NCBI GenBank assembly: GCA_965213775.1
Contig: CBDCAC010000002.1
Coordinates: forward strand, 372,001-436,000
Source of the DNA: Lichenicoccus sp965213775
Lineage (GTDB): Bacteria; Pseudomonadota; Alphaproteobacteria; Acetobacterales; Acetobacteraceae
Reading direction: 5' to 3'
Length of the DNA: 64,000 nt
Shown here: positions 44,863-52,749 of the stretch, one piece after another
How the letters are laid out: each line of letters begins with the position of its first letter
Numbering within the stretch: the stretch's first letter is position 1
The notes under the pieces: generated by a model
Database searches by the model: none
The model's input: the letters and a program-made list of their open reading frames with translations, nothing else
Told to the model about the DNA's origin: nothing
Program-made: the position numbers and the translations under genes

Positions 44863-45233
44863 CGCGTTCCGCGCTGTCGGGCCTGCGGCTGCTCCTGGTC
44901 GAGGACGAGTTCATGATCGCGATGCTGATCGAGGACATCCTGCTGGAGCTCGGCTGCGTGGTGATCGGCCCGTTCGCCAGCCTGCCGGAGGCGCTGCACG
45001 CGGCGCAGCACGCGGCACTCGACGGCGCGTTGCTGGACGTCAATTTGCGCGGCGAGAAGGTCTATCCGGTGGCCCAGGTGCTGGACGGAAGGTGCATCCC
45101 GTTCCTGCTGCTGTCCGGCTACGGCAGCGACGCGATCCCCGCCGACCGCCCGGACTGGCGCGCCTGCAGCAAGCCCTTCAACCCGACCGAGCTGATCGCG
45201 ATGCTGACCGAACGCCTCACCCGCACCGCCTAG
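44859..45233 (+). CDS. Single-domain response regulator
   Basis: 124 residues, one receiver domain only. The acid pair EDE at 15-17, phosphoacceptor Asp60 in LLDVNL, and Lys in CSKPFNP are present. No output domain follows. ATG overlaps the stop of the HWE kinase gene, so it is most likely its direct partner. Such single-domain partners of HWE kinases can move phosphate to another protein. The stop TAG is part of the MITE-like element that begins at 45230. Confidence 0.92.
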   Translation: MTRSALSGLRLLLVEDEFMIAMLIEDILLELGCVVIGPFASLPEALHAAQHAALDGALLDVNLRGEKVYPVAQVLDGRCIPFLLLSGYGSDAIPADRPDWRACSKPFNPTELIAMLTERLTRTA

Positions 45234-45337
45234 AGCATGATCCGATCGCACAGGCTCACGGGCCAAGCTCCGGCCTGTTGCCGGGACGAGCATCTTCACC
45301 CCGATCAGGCGATCCACCTGATCGGGATCTGCTCTAG
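45230..45337. repeat. MITE-like palindromic element with CTAGAGCA ends
   Basis: Ends are CTAGAGCATGATCCGATC and GATCGGGATCTGCTCTAG, imperfect inverted repeats of about 18 bases. An inner perfect stem GATCAGG-cgatcca-CCTGATC lies at 45303-45323. No open frame is inside. It supplies the TAG stop of the response regulator gene. Similar CTAGAGCATGATC-type ends are seen in dispersed repeats of other alphaproteobacteria (recalled, not searched). Confidence 0.6.
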
Positions 45338-45367
45338 CCGGCCAAAGACCCGATGAAGGAGACGACG

Positions 45368-45709
45368 ATGTCATACGCGATCAGGATCGCGGCGGTCGCG
45401 GGGCTGCTCGTCGCCCTCGCACCCCCCGCCTCGGCGCAGTCCTACGGATACGGCGCCCCCGCACCGCCGCCGCCACCGCCGCCGCCCGGGTACCCGCCGC
45501 CGCCCGGGCCGGGCTATCCGCCGCCGCCCGCCTACGGGCCGCCTCCGGGCTCGCGCTGCGAGGCCCGCTATGCCGGCGCCTATCGCCATCGCCGGTTCGT
45601 CTGTCCGATGCGCGTCGCCAAGCCGGTGGGCGCGCCGTGCCGCTGCGTCGCCGACCCCGCACCCGGCTACCCGCCGGGTCCGCCGATCCACGGCCGGGTG
45701 ATCCCGTAG
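45368..45709 (+). CDS. Small secreted proline-rich protein
   Basis: 113 residues from ATG 45368, with GAAGGAG eight bases before it. A signal peptide of about 24 residues (ASAQS cleavage) is followed by a proline run of eight and the repeats GYPPPPGPGYPPPP. The C-terminal half has Cys four times (RCEARY, FVCPMRV, PCRCVAD), perhaps two disulfides. The polyproline run makes it a likely EF-P client. No known family. It converges with the YcjF gene. Confidence 0.75.
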   Translation: MSYAIRIAAVAGLLVALAPPASAQSYGYGAPAPPPPPPPPGYPPPPGPGYPPPPAYGPPPGSRCEARYAGAYRHRRFVCPMRVAKPVGAPCRCVADPAPGYPPGPPIHGRVIP

Positions 45710-45739
45710 CGGTGCCGCACCCGGCCGCGGTCCCGCCCC

Positions 45740-46642
45740 TCAGCGCGGTTCCGGCAGCGGCGTGCAGGCGACCGCGGTGGCGCGGGCGAGCACCACCATG
45801 CGGCGTGCCGCCACCGCGCCGCCGGCCATCTCGCCGGCGAGATGGGCGAGCAGCGGCGTGCTCAGGACGGCGTGCGCGGCGCTGTTGACCGCGACCTCGG
45901 TCACCGCGGTGGCCCCGGCGGCGAGTGCCGTGCGCCGCAGCAGCGACAGCGTCCCGAGCAGGCCCGGACGCAGGCCGTAGAGGGCGGCGACCTGACGGAT
46001 CAGCCGCAGCCCGCGCCAGCTGATCAGCAGCACCACCAGCGAGGGCGCCGGCGTCGCCGCCATGCCGGCCACCACCTGCAGCGCCGCCCGCCTGCCGAGC
46101 AGGTCGGCGCGCGCCCGCAGGCCGGCCTCCATGCCGGCGCGCAGCAGCGGCACGATCGCGTCAGGGTCGTTCAGCGCCGCGAGCGGCGCCAGCAGGACGC
46201 CGCCGCCCTCGACCTCGCCGAGCCAGCGGCGCGCGGCGCGCAGCCGCGCCGCCGCGTCGTGGCCGGCGAGGTCGCGCCGGAGCCGGTCGACGCCGCGCAG
46301 CCGCAGCAGGGCGCGCAGCTCGCGGGCGATGCCGAGCAGGATCAGCCCGAAGCCGGTCACCGCCACCAGCAGGGTGAGCCAGCCGAGCGGGCGCGCGCGC
46401 GCGAACTCGGCGGCGACGAAGTTCGCCGTCTGCAGCGCCGCCAGCCCGACCGCCAGCACCGCGGCGCCGGACAGCACCAGCGCCGGCATCGCCCAGGCGG
46501 AGGCGACGCGGGGTGCCGCGAGTCCGGGTGCGGCGGCCGGAGGCTCGCCGGCGGCCGGCGCCGGCGCCTGCAGGCGGGGGGAGTCCGCGCGCTCGAGCTC
46601 GATCCGCGGCGCGATCCGCACCGGCGGCGGCTCGCGGCTCAC
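45740..46642 (-). CDS. YcjF-family membrane protein (DUF697-like)
   Basis: 300 residues from GTG 46642, which overlaps the ycjX-like stop by four bases (GTGA). A proline-rich start, two helices at about 52-72 and 85-106, a middle helical domain, and VVLLISWRGLRLIRQVAALYG with further small-residue helices fit the TIGR01620/YcjF pattern. It is paired with a YcjX-type GTPase-like protein in proteobacteria; the function is poorly known. Confidence 0.82.
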   Translation of the reverse strand: MSREPPPVRIAPRIELERADSPRLQAPAPAAGEPPAAAPGLAAPRVASAWAMPALVLSGAAVLAVGLAALQTANFVAAEFARARPLGWLTLLVAVTGFGLILLGIARELRALLRLRGVDRLRRDLAGHDAAARLRAARRWLGEVEGGGVLLAPLAALNDPDAIVPLLRAGMEAGLRARADLLGRRAALQVVAGMAATPAPSLVVLLISWRGLRLIRQVAALYGLRPGLLGTLSLLRRTALAAGATAVTEVAVNSAAHAVLSTPLLAHLAGEMAGGAVAARRMVVLARATAVACTPLPEPR

Positions 46643-48060
46643 AGCACGTCCTCCAGCAGAAAGCCGAGCAGGGCGTCGAGCCCGATCGACGGCACGCCCA
46701 TGCGGCCGGCCTCGGGCAACCGCACCGGCTCGAACGCCGGCAGGTCGAGGAACGGATGCGCCCAGTACGCGGCGTCGGGCGGCTGGTCCGGCACCTCGCC
46801 GGGATAGGAGCGGGTGCGCTGCCGCTCGCCGAGCACGCGCCCGCGCACCGCCGACACCGGACGGCCCTCCAGGGTCCAGACGAAATCCTCGGTGCAGCGC
46901 GCCGCCGCGACGGCCAGCGCGCGCTGCGCGCTGCGCGAGCCGGCCGGCGCCGCGGTCAGGCTGCGCATCAGCCCGGCGAGGTTGCCGCGCTGCCGCCCGG
47001 CGACGTGGTCCGACTTGCTGGCGACGAACGCCACCCGCCGGATCACCCGCGGCGGCAGGCGCAGCCGCGCCAGGCTGGCAGCCAGGTCGAGCCAGGAGCC
47101 CTGCCAGCGCAGCGAGCCCGCCGCCGCCGCGAGTGCCGCCCGCACGTCGGCGAACGCGTCGGGGCCGGCGTGCAGCGCGCCCAGCAGGTCGGCCAGCACC
47201 ACCAGCCGGTCCATGTCGCCGAACAGCGGCGAGGCCAGCGCCTCGCGCACCGCGCCGACATAGGCGTCGTAGCGCCGGCGCAGCAGCGACTGCAGCGCGC
47301 CGCCGCGCGCCGCCGCCATCGGGAAGAAGCGCTCCCAGGGCGGCGAGGCGCCCGGCGCCGGCATCAGGAAGCGGCCGGGCTGCAGCATCGACAGGCCGTG
47401 GTCGCGCAGCCGCTCCAGCATCGTGCGGTACAGCCGGTGCCCGGCCTCGGCGAGGCGCTCGTCGGCGGGGGCGGAGGCCGGCAGGCCGTGGACGAAGCCG
47501 AGGAAGTCGCGCGCGGCCTGCGCCAGCGACGGGCGCTGCAACCGCGACAGCACCGACGCCGACCAGGCCTCGTAGCCCTGGTCGAGCAGCGGCAGGTCGA
47601 GCAGCCACTCGCCCGGGTAGTCGAGCAGCTCCAGGCGCACCCGGCGCGCCGGCAGCGGAGGGTCCGCGATCTCCAGGTCCAGCGCCAGCAGCGACACCGC
47701 GTCGGTGCGCTCCGGCCAGCGCGGCGGGTCGGCGGCGAGCGCCGCGAGGTGGCGCTCGTACTCGAAGCGCGGCAGCGACTCCGCACCCGAGGGCGACAGC
47801 CGCGCGTCGCGGATGCGTGCCGAGAGGCCGGCGCGGCCGGGCGACAGCAGGGCGGCGGCGATCGAGGTCAGCAGCACCGTCTTTCCCGACCGCGCGAGGC
47901 CGGTGACGCCGATGCGCAGCACACGCGGCCGCACGTAGTCGAGCGGATGGCGGATCCGGCGCAGCTCCCGTCCCACGCGGCTCACGCCGGTCATGATGGC
48001 CGGCGCGGCGGCCGCGTCGCGCCGGCCGTCCAGAAATTTGTCTTCGAACTGTAATTGCAT
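46639..48060 (-). CDS. YcjX-like P-loop NTPase (DUF463)
   Basis: 473 residues from ATG 48060. The P-loop GLARSGKT sits at 54-61, VRLELLDYPGEWLLDLPLL is the switch-like DxPG region, and FVASKSDHVAGRQR is the guanine-like (SKxD) site, all as in the YcjX family. A second ATG at 47994 is possible. It is divergent from the secreted phosphoesterase with a 72-base gap, and coupled to the YcjF gene downstream. In other bacteria YcjXF belong to the phage-shock regulon, but no psp gene is here. Confidence 0.86.
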   Translation of the reverse strand: MQLQFEDKFLDGRRDAAAAPAIMTGVSRVGRELRRIRHPLDYVRPRVLRIGVTGLARSGKTVLLTSIAAALLSPGRAGLSARIRDARLSPSGAESLPRFEYERHLAALAADPPRWPERTDAVSLLALDLEIADPPLPARRVRLELLDYPGEWLLDLPLLDQGYEAWSASVLSRLQRPSLAQAARDFLGFVHGLPASAPADERLAEAGHRLYRTMLERLRDHGLSMLQPGRFLMPAPGASPPWERFFPMAAARGGALQSLLRRRYDAYVGAVREALASPLFGDMDRLVVLADLLGALHAGPDAFADVRAALAAAAGSLRWQGSWLDLAASLARLRLPPRVIRRVAFVASKSDHVAGRQRGNLAGLMRSLTAAPAGSRSAQRALAVAAARCTEDFVWTLEGRPVSAVRGRVLGERQRTRSYPGEVPDQPPDAAYWAHPFLDLPAFEPVRLPEAGRMGVPSIGLDALLGFLLEDVL

Positions 48061-48132
48061 TGACCTTCTCCGCCCCGAAGACAAGCCATATGAACGGCGC
48101 CGTGACTGACCGCTGCACGGAGACCCTGATTC

Positions 48133-50211
48133 ATGTCGCGTCGCTTCCGCCTGAAATGCACCAGCGCCTTCGTCGCGGCCGCCCTGGCCATGCAGCCGCT
48201 GGTCGCCTGCGCCGCACCGGCGCGGGACGACATCGCCGCCCACAACCCGCTCGATGCCGCCATGGTCGAGCTGGCGCCGCCCTCCAGCCCCCTGGTCGGC
48301 AGCCTGGCGCACTCGCCCGCCGGCGAGCCCGCCTACTCGCATGACGCCAAGCTGGCGCTGCTGCGCAAGAAGGTGAAGTACGTGTTCGTCCTGTTCCAGG
48401 AGAACCGGTCGTTCGACATGCATCTCGGCACCTTCCCCGGCGCGCGCGGCCTGTTCAGCCAGCCGGCGGCGCAGACCCCGGGCTTCAGGCAGTCGCTGGT
48501 CGACACCGATGGCAAGGTGATCACCATCTCGCCGTTCCTGATCCCGCAGACCGTGACCGCGGCGAACGGCAAGACGGTGCCGATCTACAGCGCCGACACG
48601 GATTCGATCGACCACTCCCACACCGGCATCGACAACAGCCTCGACGTGGTGGGCGGCGTCGCCAGGAACGACCGCTACGCGCTGGACGAGGAAGGCCTCA
48701 CGACCAAGGACGGCCAGATCGTCTCCAGCAAGACCGGTGTCGCGCCGACCAGCAATCCGACCCTGGCCGCCAAGCAGAAGGGCGAGCTGGTGATGGCGCA
48801 CGACGACTGCACCACGGTGCCGTTCCTGTGGCAGTTCGCCGACCATTTCACGCTGTTCGACAACATGTACCAGACCATCATCGGACCCTCGACGCCGAAC
48901 GCGATTGCGATGATCGCCGGCCAGTCTGGCGAGACCCAGTGGGCGCTGCATCCCGAGACCGGCAGCAACCAGGCCAACCCGGTGGTGCTGGCGACCGGCG
49001 GCGAGCCGGTGGTCGGCGACGCCGGCCCGTATGCGGGCTCGAACTACGACACCACGCCGGGCAAGCCACCCTACGGCCCCAACGACGAGAGCCCGGCGAC
49101 CCCGGCGCTGAACCAGACCTACGCCAGCCTGCCGCTCTCCTTCATGGGCCGCGCGATCCAGCAGACGGTGCAGTCCGACCTCAACCCGGCACTCGACCTG
49201 CTCGACGTGCAGGACGACATACGCACCATCGCCAGCGAGAAGGTGGCGCCCACCAACTGGGGCTGGTACCAGGAGGGCTACGACCTGGAGCCGACCGACA
49301 GCAACGGCGTGGTCTCGAACGCCACCTACATCACCCACCATAACGGCCCGCAATATTTCGGCTATGTCGGCGACAATCCGAAGGTGGCGTCCAACCTGCA
49401 CGGCCTCGGCGACTTCTACCGCGACGTGAGCGCGAACAACCTGCCGGCCAAGGGCGGCGTGTTCTACGTGCGCGGCGGCTACGGCAACAATGACGGGCTG
49501 GTGCCGGTCGATCCGAACCCGACGGTGCAGAAGGCCCTGCTGGGCAGCGACGATCATCCCGGCTACTCCGACACCCAGATCTCCGAGGCGCTGCTCGCCG
49601 ACGAGGTGAACGCGATCGCCGCCTCGCCGTACTGGAAGGACAGCGCGATCATCATCACCTACGACGAGACCGACGGGCTCTACGACCACCAGCTGCCGCA
49701 TTTCCGCGAGCTCGATCCGGAGGGCAACCCGCTCGCCGCCGGCCCGCGCATCCCGCTGATCGTGATCTCGCCCTACAGCCGCGTGCACGCGATCAGCCAC
49801 GAGTATGCCGAGCACAGCTCGGTCATCAAGTTCATCAACGAGATGTTCAGCCTCACCCCGCTGGCCTCGCTGCCCGACGAGGCGCATGGCCGCGCACTCG
49901 GCCGGCAGGAGTTCGGCCAGTCCAACCTCGGTCCCGCCGACGGGCCGGCCAGCGAAGCCGGCGACCTGTTCTCGGCCTTCGACAACTCGCGCCTGTCGGG
50001 CGAGCTGCAGCCGCTGCCCGCCAGCTTCGCGATGATCCCTAACGCGATCGTGAGGTCGCTGCCGCATTACGGCGGCAACGGCTGCACCGCGCTGAACATC
50101 ATCCCGACCGATTATCGCGGCGGCGCGCTGATGGATCCCGCACCCGCGGACTTCAACCCGCGCCCCAACACCACCCCGGGCAACCCCACCTCGGGCACCT
50201 GGACTCCGTGA
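48133..50211 (+). CDS. Secreted phosphoesterase (phospholipase C / acid phosphatase family)
   Basis: 692 residues. A signal peptide (about 1-28) precedes the alkaline-phosphatase-like fold: VFVLFQENRSFDMHLGTF carries the metal/nucleophile region, DDCTTVPFLWQFADHFTLFDNMYQTIIGPSTPN (in parts ADHFTLFDNM, IIGPSTPN) is typical, and IIITYDETDGLYDHQLPH and ISPYSRVHAISHEYAEHSSVIKFI (in parts VISPYSRVHA, EHSSVIKF) are the metal ligands. It probably acts in the periplasm or is exported. The stop overlaps the start of an amino-acid binding protein gene (GTGA). Confidence 0.9.
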   Translation: MSRRFRLKCTSAFVAAALAMQPLVACAAPARDDIAAHNPLDAAMVELAPPSSPLVGSLAHSPAGEPAYSHDAKLALLRKKVKYVFVLFQENRSFDMHLGTFPGARGLFSQPAAQTPGFRQSLVDTDGKVITISPFLIPQTVTAANGKTVPIYSADTDSIDHSHTGIDNSLDVVGGVARNDRYALDEEGLTTKDGQIVSSKTGVAPTSNPTLAAKQKGELVMAHDDCTTVPFLWQFADHFTLFDNMYQTIIGPSTPNAIAMIAGQSGETQWALHPETGSNQANPVVLATGGEPVVGDAGPYAGSNYDTTPGKPPYGPNDESPATPALNQTYASLPLSFMGRAIQQTVQSDLNPALDLLDVQDDIRTIASEKVAPTNWGWYQEGYDLEPTDSNGVVSNATYITHHNGPQYFGYVGDNPKVASNLHGLGDFYRDVSANNLPAKGGVFYVRGGYGNNDGLVPVDPNPTVQKALLGSDDHPGYSDTQISEALLADEVNAIAASPYWKDSAIIITYDETDGLYDHQLPHFRELDPEGNPLAAGPRIPLIVISPYSRVHAISHEYAEHSSVIKFINEMFSLTPLASLPDEAHGRALGRQEFGQSNLGPADGPASEAGDLFSAFDNSRLSGELQPLPASFAMIPNAIVRSLPHYGGNGCTALNIIPTDYRGGALMDPAPADFNPRPNTTPGNPTSGTWTP

Positions 50212-51248
50212 TCCTGTCGCCGTCCGGAGGCAGGCGCTCGTCCTGCCTCCCGCTTCTCGTGCTCTTGCTGCTGCTCCTGCTCCCCGCCTCGGCGGCCCAT
50301 GCCGTGGGCGTGAACCGAGCCCCCGGCCCGCTCGCCTGCGGCGTCGTGGTCGAGCAGGAGGACTTCACCAAGACAGATTCCCACGGCGACCTGTCGCTGT
50401 TCTCCTCGGCGATCTGTCGCGCCGTCGCGGCAGCCGTGATGGGCGATCCCGCCCGCGTGCGGCTGGTCGGCTTTCCCGACGACGCGCACGCCGTCGCCGC
50501 GCTGCAGGACCGGCGGATCCGGCTGCTGGTCGGCACCACCCCCGAGGCGACGGCGGGGCAGCTGCATCACCTGCGCTTCTCGCCGACCCTGTTCGTCGAC
50601 GGCCAGGGCTTCCTGGTGCGCCGCGACCTGCACGCGCGCGTGCCCGCCGACCTGCGCGGCCGGCTGGTCTGCTACCTGCTGGAGACCCCGGCCGAACCGG
50701 GGCTCACGGAATGGTCGGCGCGCGCCCGCGTGGCGATCCGCCCGCACCCGTTCGAGGAGGCCGGCGAGATGGAGGCGGCGCTGACCGGCGGCAGCTGCGA
50801 CGCCGTCACCGCCGACGTGTCGTCGCTCGCCGGCATGCGCGCGGGGTTCCACGGGCGGCGGGCGGATTTCGACATCCTGCCCGACATGATCAGCTTCGAT
50901 CCATACGCCGCCGCCACGCGCGACGACGATCCCGCCTGGAGCACCGTGGTCAGCGACGTGGTCACGGCGCTGATCGAGGCGGAACAGGACGGCATCACCC
51001 GCGGCAACCTGGCCGCCATGCGCGAGGGCGAAGACCCGGCGGCGCGCCGGCTGCTCGGGCCGACGCCGGGACTGGCGACGCGGCTCGGGCTGCGGGATGG
51101 CTGGGCGGCGCGCGCCATCGCCGCGTCGGGCAACTACGGCGAGATCCTCGACGCCACCACCGGTCCCGGACGGGCGCTGAACCTGCCGCGCGGGATCAAC
51201 GCGCTGTGGAACGCGGGCGGCATGATCGGAGCGCCTGCCATTCCCTGA
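50208..51248 (+). CDS. Amino-acid ABC transporter substrate-binding protein (AapJ-like), orphan
   Basis: 346 residues from GTG 50208. A signal peptide with a poly-Leu core (LLVLLLLLLLPASAAHA) leads into the periplasmic binding fold; AICRAVAAAVMGDPARVRLVGF, DGQGFLVRRD and the closing ALNLPRGINALWNAGGMIGAPAIP (in parts ASGNYGEIL, RGINALWNAGG) match general L-amino-acid-binding proteins. No permease or ATPase genes are near. Four-base overlap with the phosphoesterase stop suggests coupling. It is followed by a palindromic element. Confidence 0.83.
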   Translation: MILSPSGGRRSSCLPLLVLLLLLLLPASAAHAVGVNRAPGPLACGVVVEQEDFTKTDSHGDLSLFSSAICRAVAAAVMGDPARVRLVGFPDDAHAVAALQDRRIRLLVGTTPEATAGQLHHLRFSPTLFVDGQGFLVRRDLHARVPADLRGRLVCYLLETPAEPGLTEWSARARVAIRPHPFEEAGEMEAALTGGSCDAVTADVSSLAGMRAGFHGRRADFDILPDMISFDPYAAATRDDDPAWSTVVSDVVTALIEAEQDGITRGNLAAMREGEDPAARRLLGPTPGLATRLGLRDGWAARAIAASGNYGEILDATTGPGRALNLPRGINALWNAGGMIGAPAIP

Positions 51249-51252
51249 AGCG

Positions 51253-51358
51253 AGGCAAGGGGCTTTGCCCCTCGACCCCATCAAGCGCAAGCCTTCGAGA
51301 ACCCCGATCGGGGTCTGGGGCCGCCGGCCCCAGCGGGTCAAGGGCAGAGCCCTTGCCT
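51253..51358. repeat. Palindromic intergenic element, copy E (full, reversed)
   Basis: 106 bases with ends AGGCAAGGG and CCCTTGCCT. It is the reverse of the copy at 824 (GGGGTCTGGGGCC, GGCCCCAGCGGGTC, AAGGGCAGAGCCCTTGCCT). It lies between convergent genes. Confidence 0.78.
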
Positions 51359-51376
51359 TGCCTTCTCCGCAGCCCG

Positions 51377-51874
51377 CTAGAGGCGGCCGTAGCCCCAGCT
51401 TTCCCTGGCGACCGGGCGCAGCGCGTCGTGCAGGCTCGCCGGCGACAGGTCCGGCGTGCCGGCACGCGTCGAGGGCAGCAGCACGCCGTCGGACATCAGC
51501 GCGTAGCTGGAGATCTGGCCGTCGGGCAGGTCGTGCAGCCGCAGCACCGGCGGCGCCGTGCCGGCGCGGGTGAGGGTCCAGCGGTCGCCCCAGATCACCG
51601 TATGGTTGCCGACGCCCGACAGGGTGGGATCGGTGATCAGCACCTTGAAGTCGTACTCGCCCTGCGTGGCGCCCGGTGCGCCGTGCAGCACCAGGTTGAC
51701 GAAGTACGGGTTGAGTTCGCCGCCGGTGGGCTGGCGGCCTTGCCAGTTGCCGAACACCGGACCGTCGCGGTCGGCGCAGCCGGCGAGCGCCAGTGCTGCG
51801 GCGAGCACGCGGCCGACGCCCCGGAACGAGAACGCCCTCGTCGCTGGCCGCGGCGAGGGCGCATCCCGGCACAT
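51377..51874 (-). CDS. Hypothetical lipoprotein
   Basis: 165 residues from ATG 51874. A lipobox LALAGC is at about 25-30, followed by a soluble part (GNWQGRQPTGGELNPYFVNLVLHGAPG) and the end VARESWGYGRL. Not recognised. It follows the cold-shock gene by 11 bases on the same strand. The ribosome site is weak, so the start is uncertain. Confidence 0.65.
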   Translation of the reverse strand: MCRDAPSPRPATRAFSFRGVGRVLAAALALAGCADRDGPVFGNWQGRQPTGGELNPYFVNLVLHGAPGATQGEYDFKVLITDPTLSGVGNHTVIWGDRWTLTRAGTAPPVLRLHDLPDGQISSYALMSDGVLLPSTRAGTPDLSPASLHDALRPVARESWGYGRL

Positions 51875-51885
51875 CGGAGGGTGGC

Positions 51886-52581
51886 TCAGGCGAGGCTGAT
51901 CGCGGCCGCTTCCGGACCCTTCTGGCCCTGCACCACCTGCACCCGCGTGGCCTGGCCCTCGTTGAGGCTGGAGATGCCGGACCGCTCCAGTGCGGAGGCG
52001 TGCACGAAGATGTCCTTGCCGCCGCTGTCGGGGGTGATGAAGCCGAAGCCCTTGGTCGCGTTGTACCACTTGACGATGCCGCGGATCTCCTCGGCCTGCG
52101 ACAGGTCGGGCGTTACGCGGCCGCTGCGGAAGCCGCCGGGGGCGCCGCCGCTGCGCGGGCCGCCGAAGCCGCCCGGCGCTGCCGAGCGCGGACGCTCGGG
52201 CTGCGCGGTGCTCTCGTCGACCGAGATGACCTCGGCGACCTGCCGGCCCTTGGGACCCTGGCCGATGCGCACGCCGAGCGTGGCCCCGGGGCTGACGGAG
52301 TCGTGACCGGACTGGCTGAGCGCGTTGGCGTGCAGGAACACGTCGCCGGTGCCGTCCGACAGCTCGACGAAGCCGAAGCCCTTCTCGCTGTTGAACCACT
52401 TCACGCTGGCGCTGATCTCCGGGCCAGACGCGATCACCTGGGAGCCGCCGCCGCCGCCGCCCAGGGGTCGGCGGGCCGGTGGGCCGCTGCGGTCGCCGAA
52501 GCTGGGGGCTGGCACGAAATCGTCGTCAAAGCCGCCGCGGCGCGGGGAACGGGGGCTGCGGTCGGTCCGGTTACTTCTCAA
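51886..52581 (-). CDS. Cold-shock protein with two cold-shock domains
   Basis: 231 residues from TTG 52581. A charged, Arg/Gly-rich N-terminal tail (about 1-55) precedes the first cold-shock domain (VKWFNSEKGFGFVELSDGTGDVFLH, in parts VKWFNSEKGFGFVEL and DVFLHANAL), a Gly/Arg linker, and a second one (VKWYNATKGFGFITPDSGGKDIFVHASAL in parts). The RNP-like motifs KGFGF and FVH are intact in both. It should bind single-stranded nucleic acids. No clear thermosensor was read in the leader. Confidence 0.92.
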   Translation of the reverse strand: MRSNRTDRSPRSPRRGGFDDDFVPAPSFGDRSGPPARRPLGGGGGGSQVIASGPEISASVKWFNSEKGFGFVELSDGTGDVFLHANALSQSGHDSVSPGATLGVRIGQGPKGRQVAEVISVDESTAQPERPRSAAPGGFGGPRSGGAPGGFRSGRVTPDLSQAEEIRGIVKWYNATKGFGFITPDSGGKDIFVHASALERSGISSLNEGQATRVQVVQGQKGPEAAAISLA

Positions 52582-52599
52582 CGGTCGTAATCCCGAGGT

Positions 52600-52749
52600 C
52601 TAGTTGGTGTCGTCCCGGTCAGGGGCGCACCGGGTGAAGGCGGTGGAAAGCGGGCGGCGATCATCCATTCGGATGATGTCGGACCATGGCATAGCACGGG
52701 CGACGCTGCACGGACCACGGCGAAGCTTCACCAGATCGTGTAATTTCAT
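52600..52749 (-). CDS. Possible 49-residue ORF coupled to the deacetylase gene
   Basis: ATG 52749 overlaps the deacetylase stop (ATGA), and 49 codons end at TAG 52600. The product MKLHDLVKLRRGPCSVARAM-type sequence is basic and not recognised. Third-position GC looks lower than in neighbours, so it may be chance or leader sequence of the cold-shock gene. An inverted repeat ATCATCC-attc-GGATGAT lies at 52660-52677. Confidence 0.25.
   Translation of the reverse strand: MKLHDLVKLRRGPCSVARAMPWSDIIRMDDRRPLSTAFTRCAPDRDDTN
52660..52677. other. Inverted repeat ahead of the cold-shock gene
   Basis: ATCATCC and GGATGAT form a perfect seven-base stem with a four-base loop. It is 79 bases upstream of the cold-shock start, possibly in its leader. 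Confidence 0.35.

Noticed and set aside
46639..50067. Minus-strand frame of over 1100 codons
   Set aside because: Only the part from 48060 downward (the YcjX-like protein) has real protein sense. The rest is antisense to the phosphoesterase gene.
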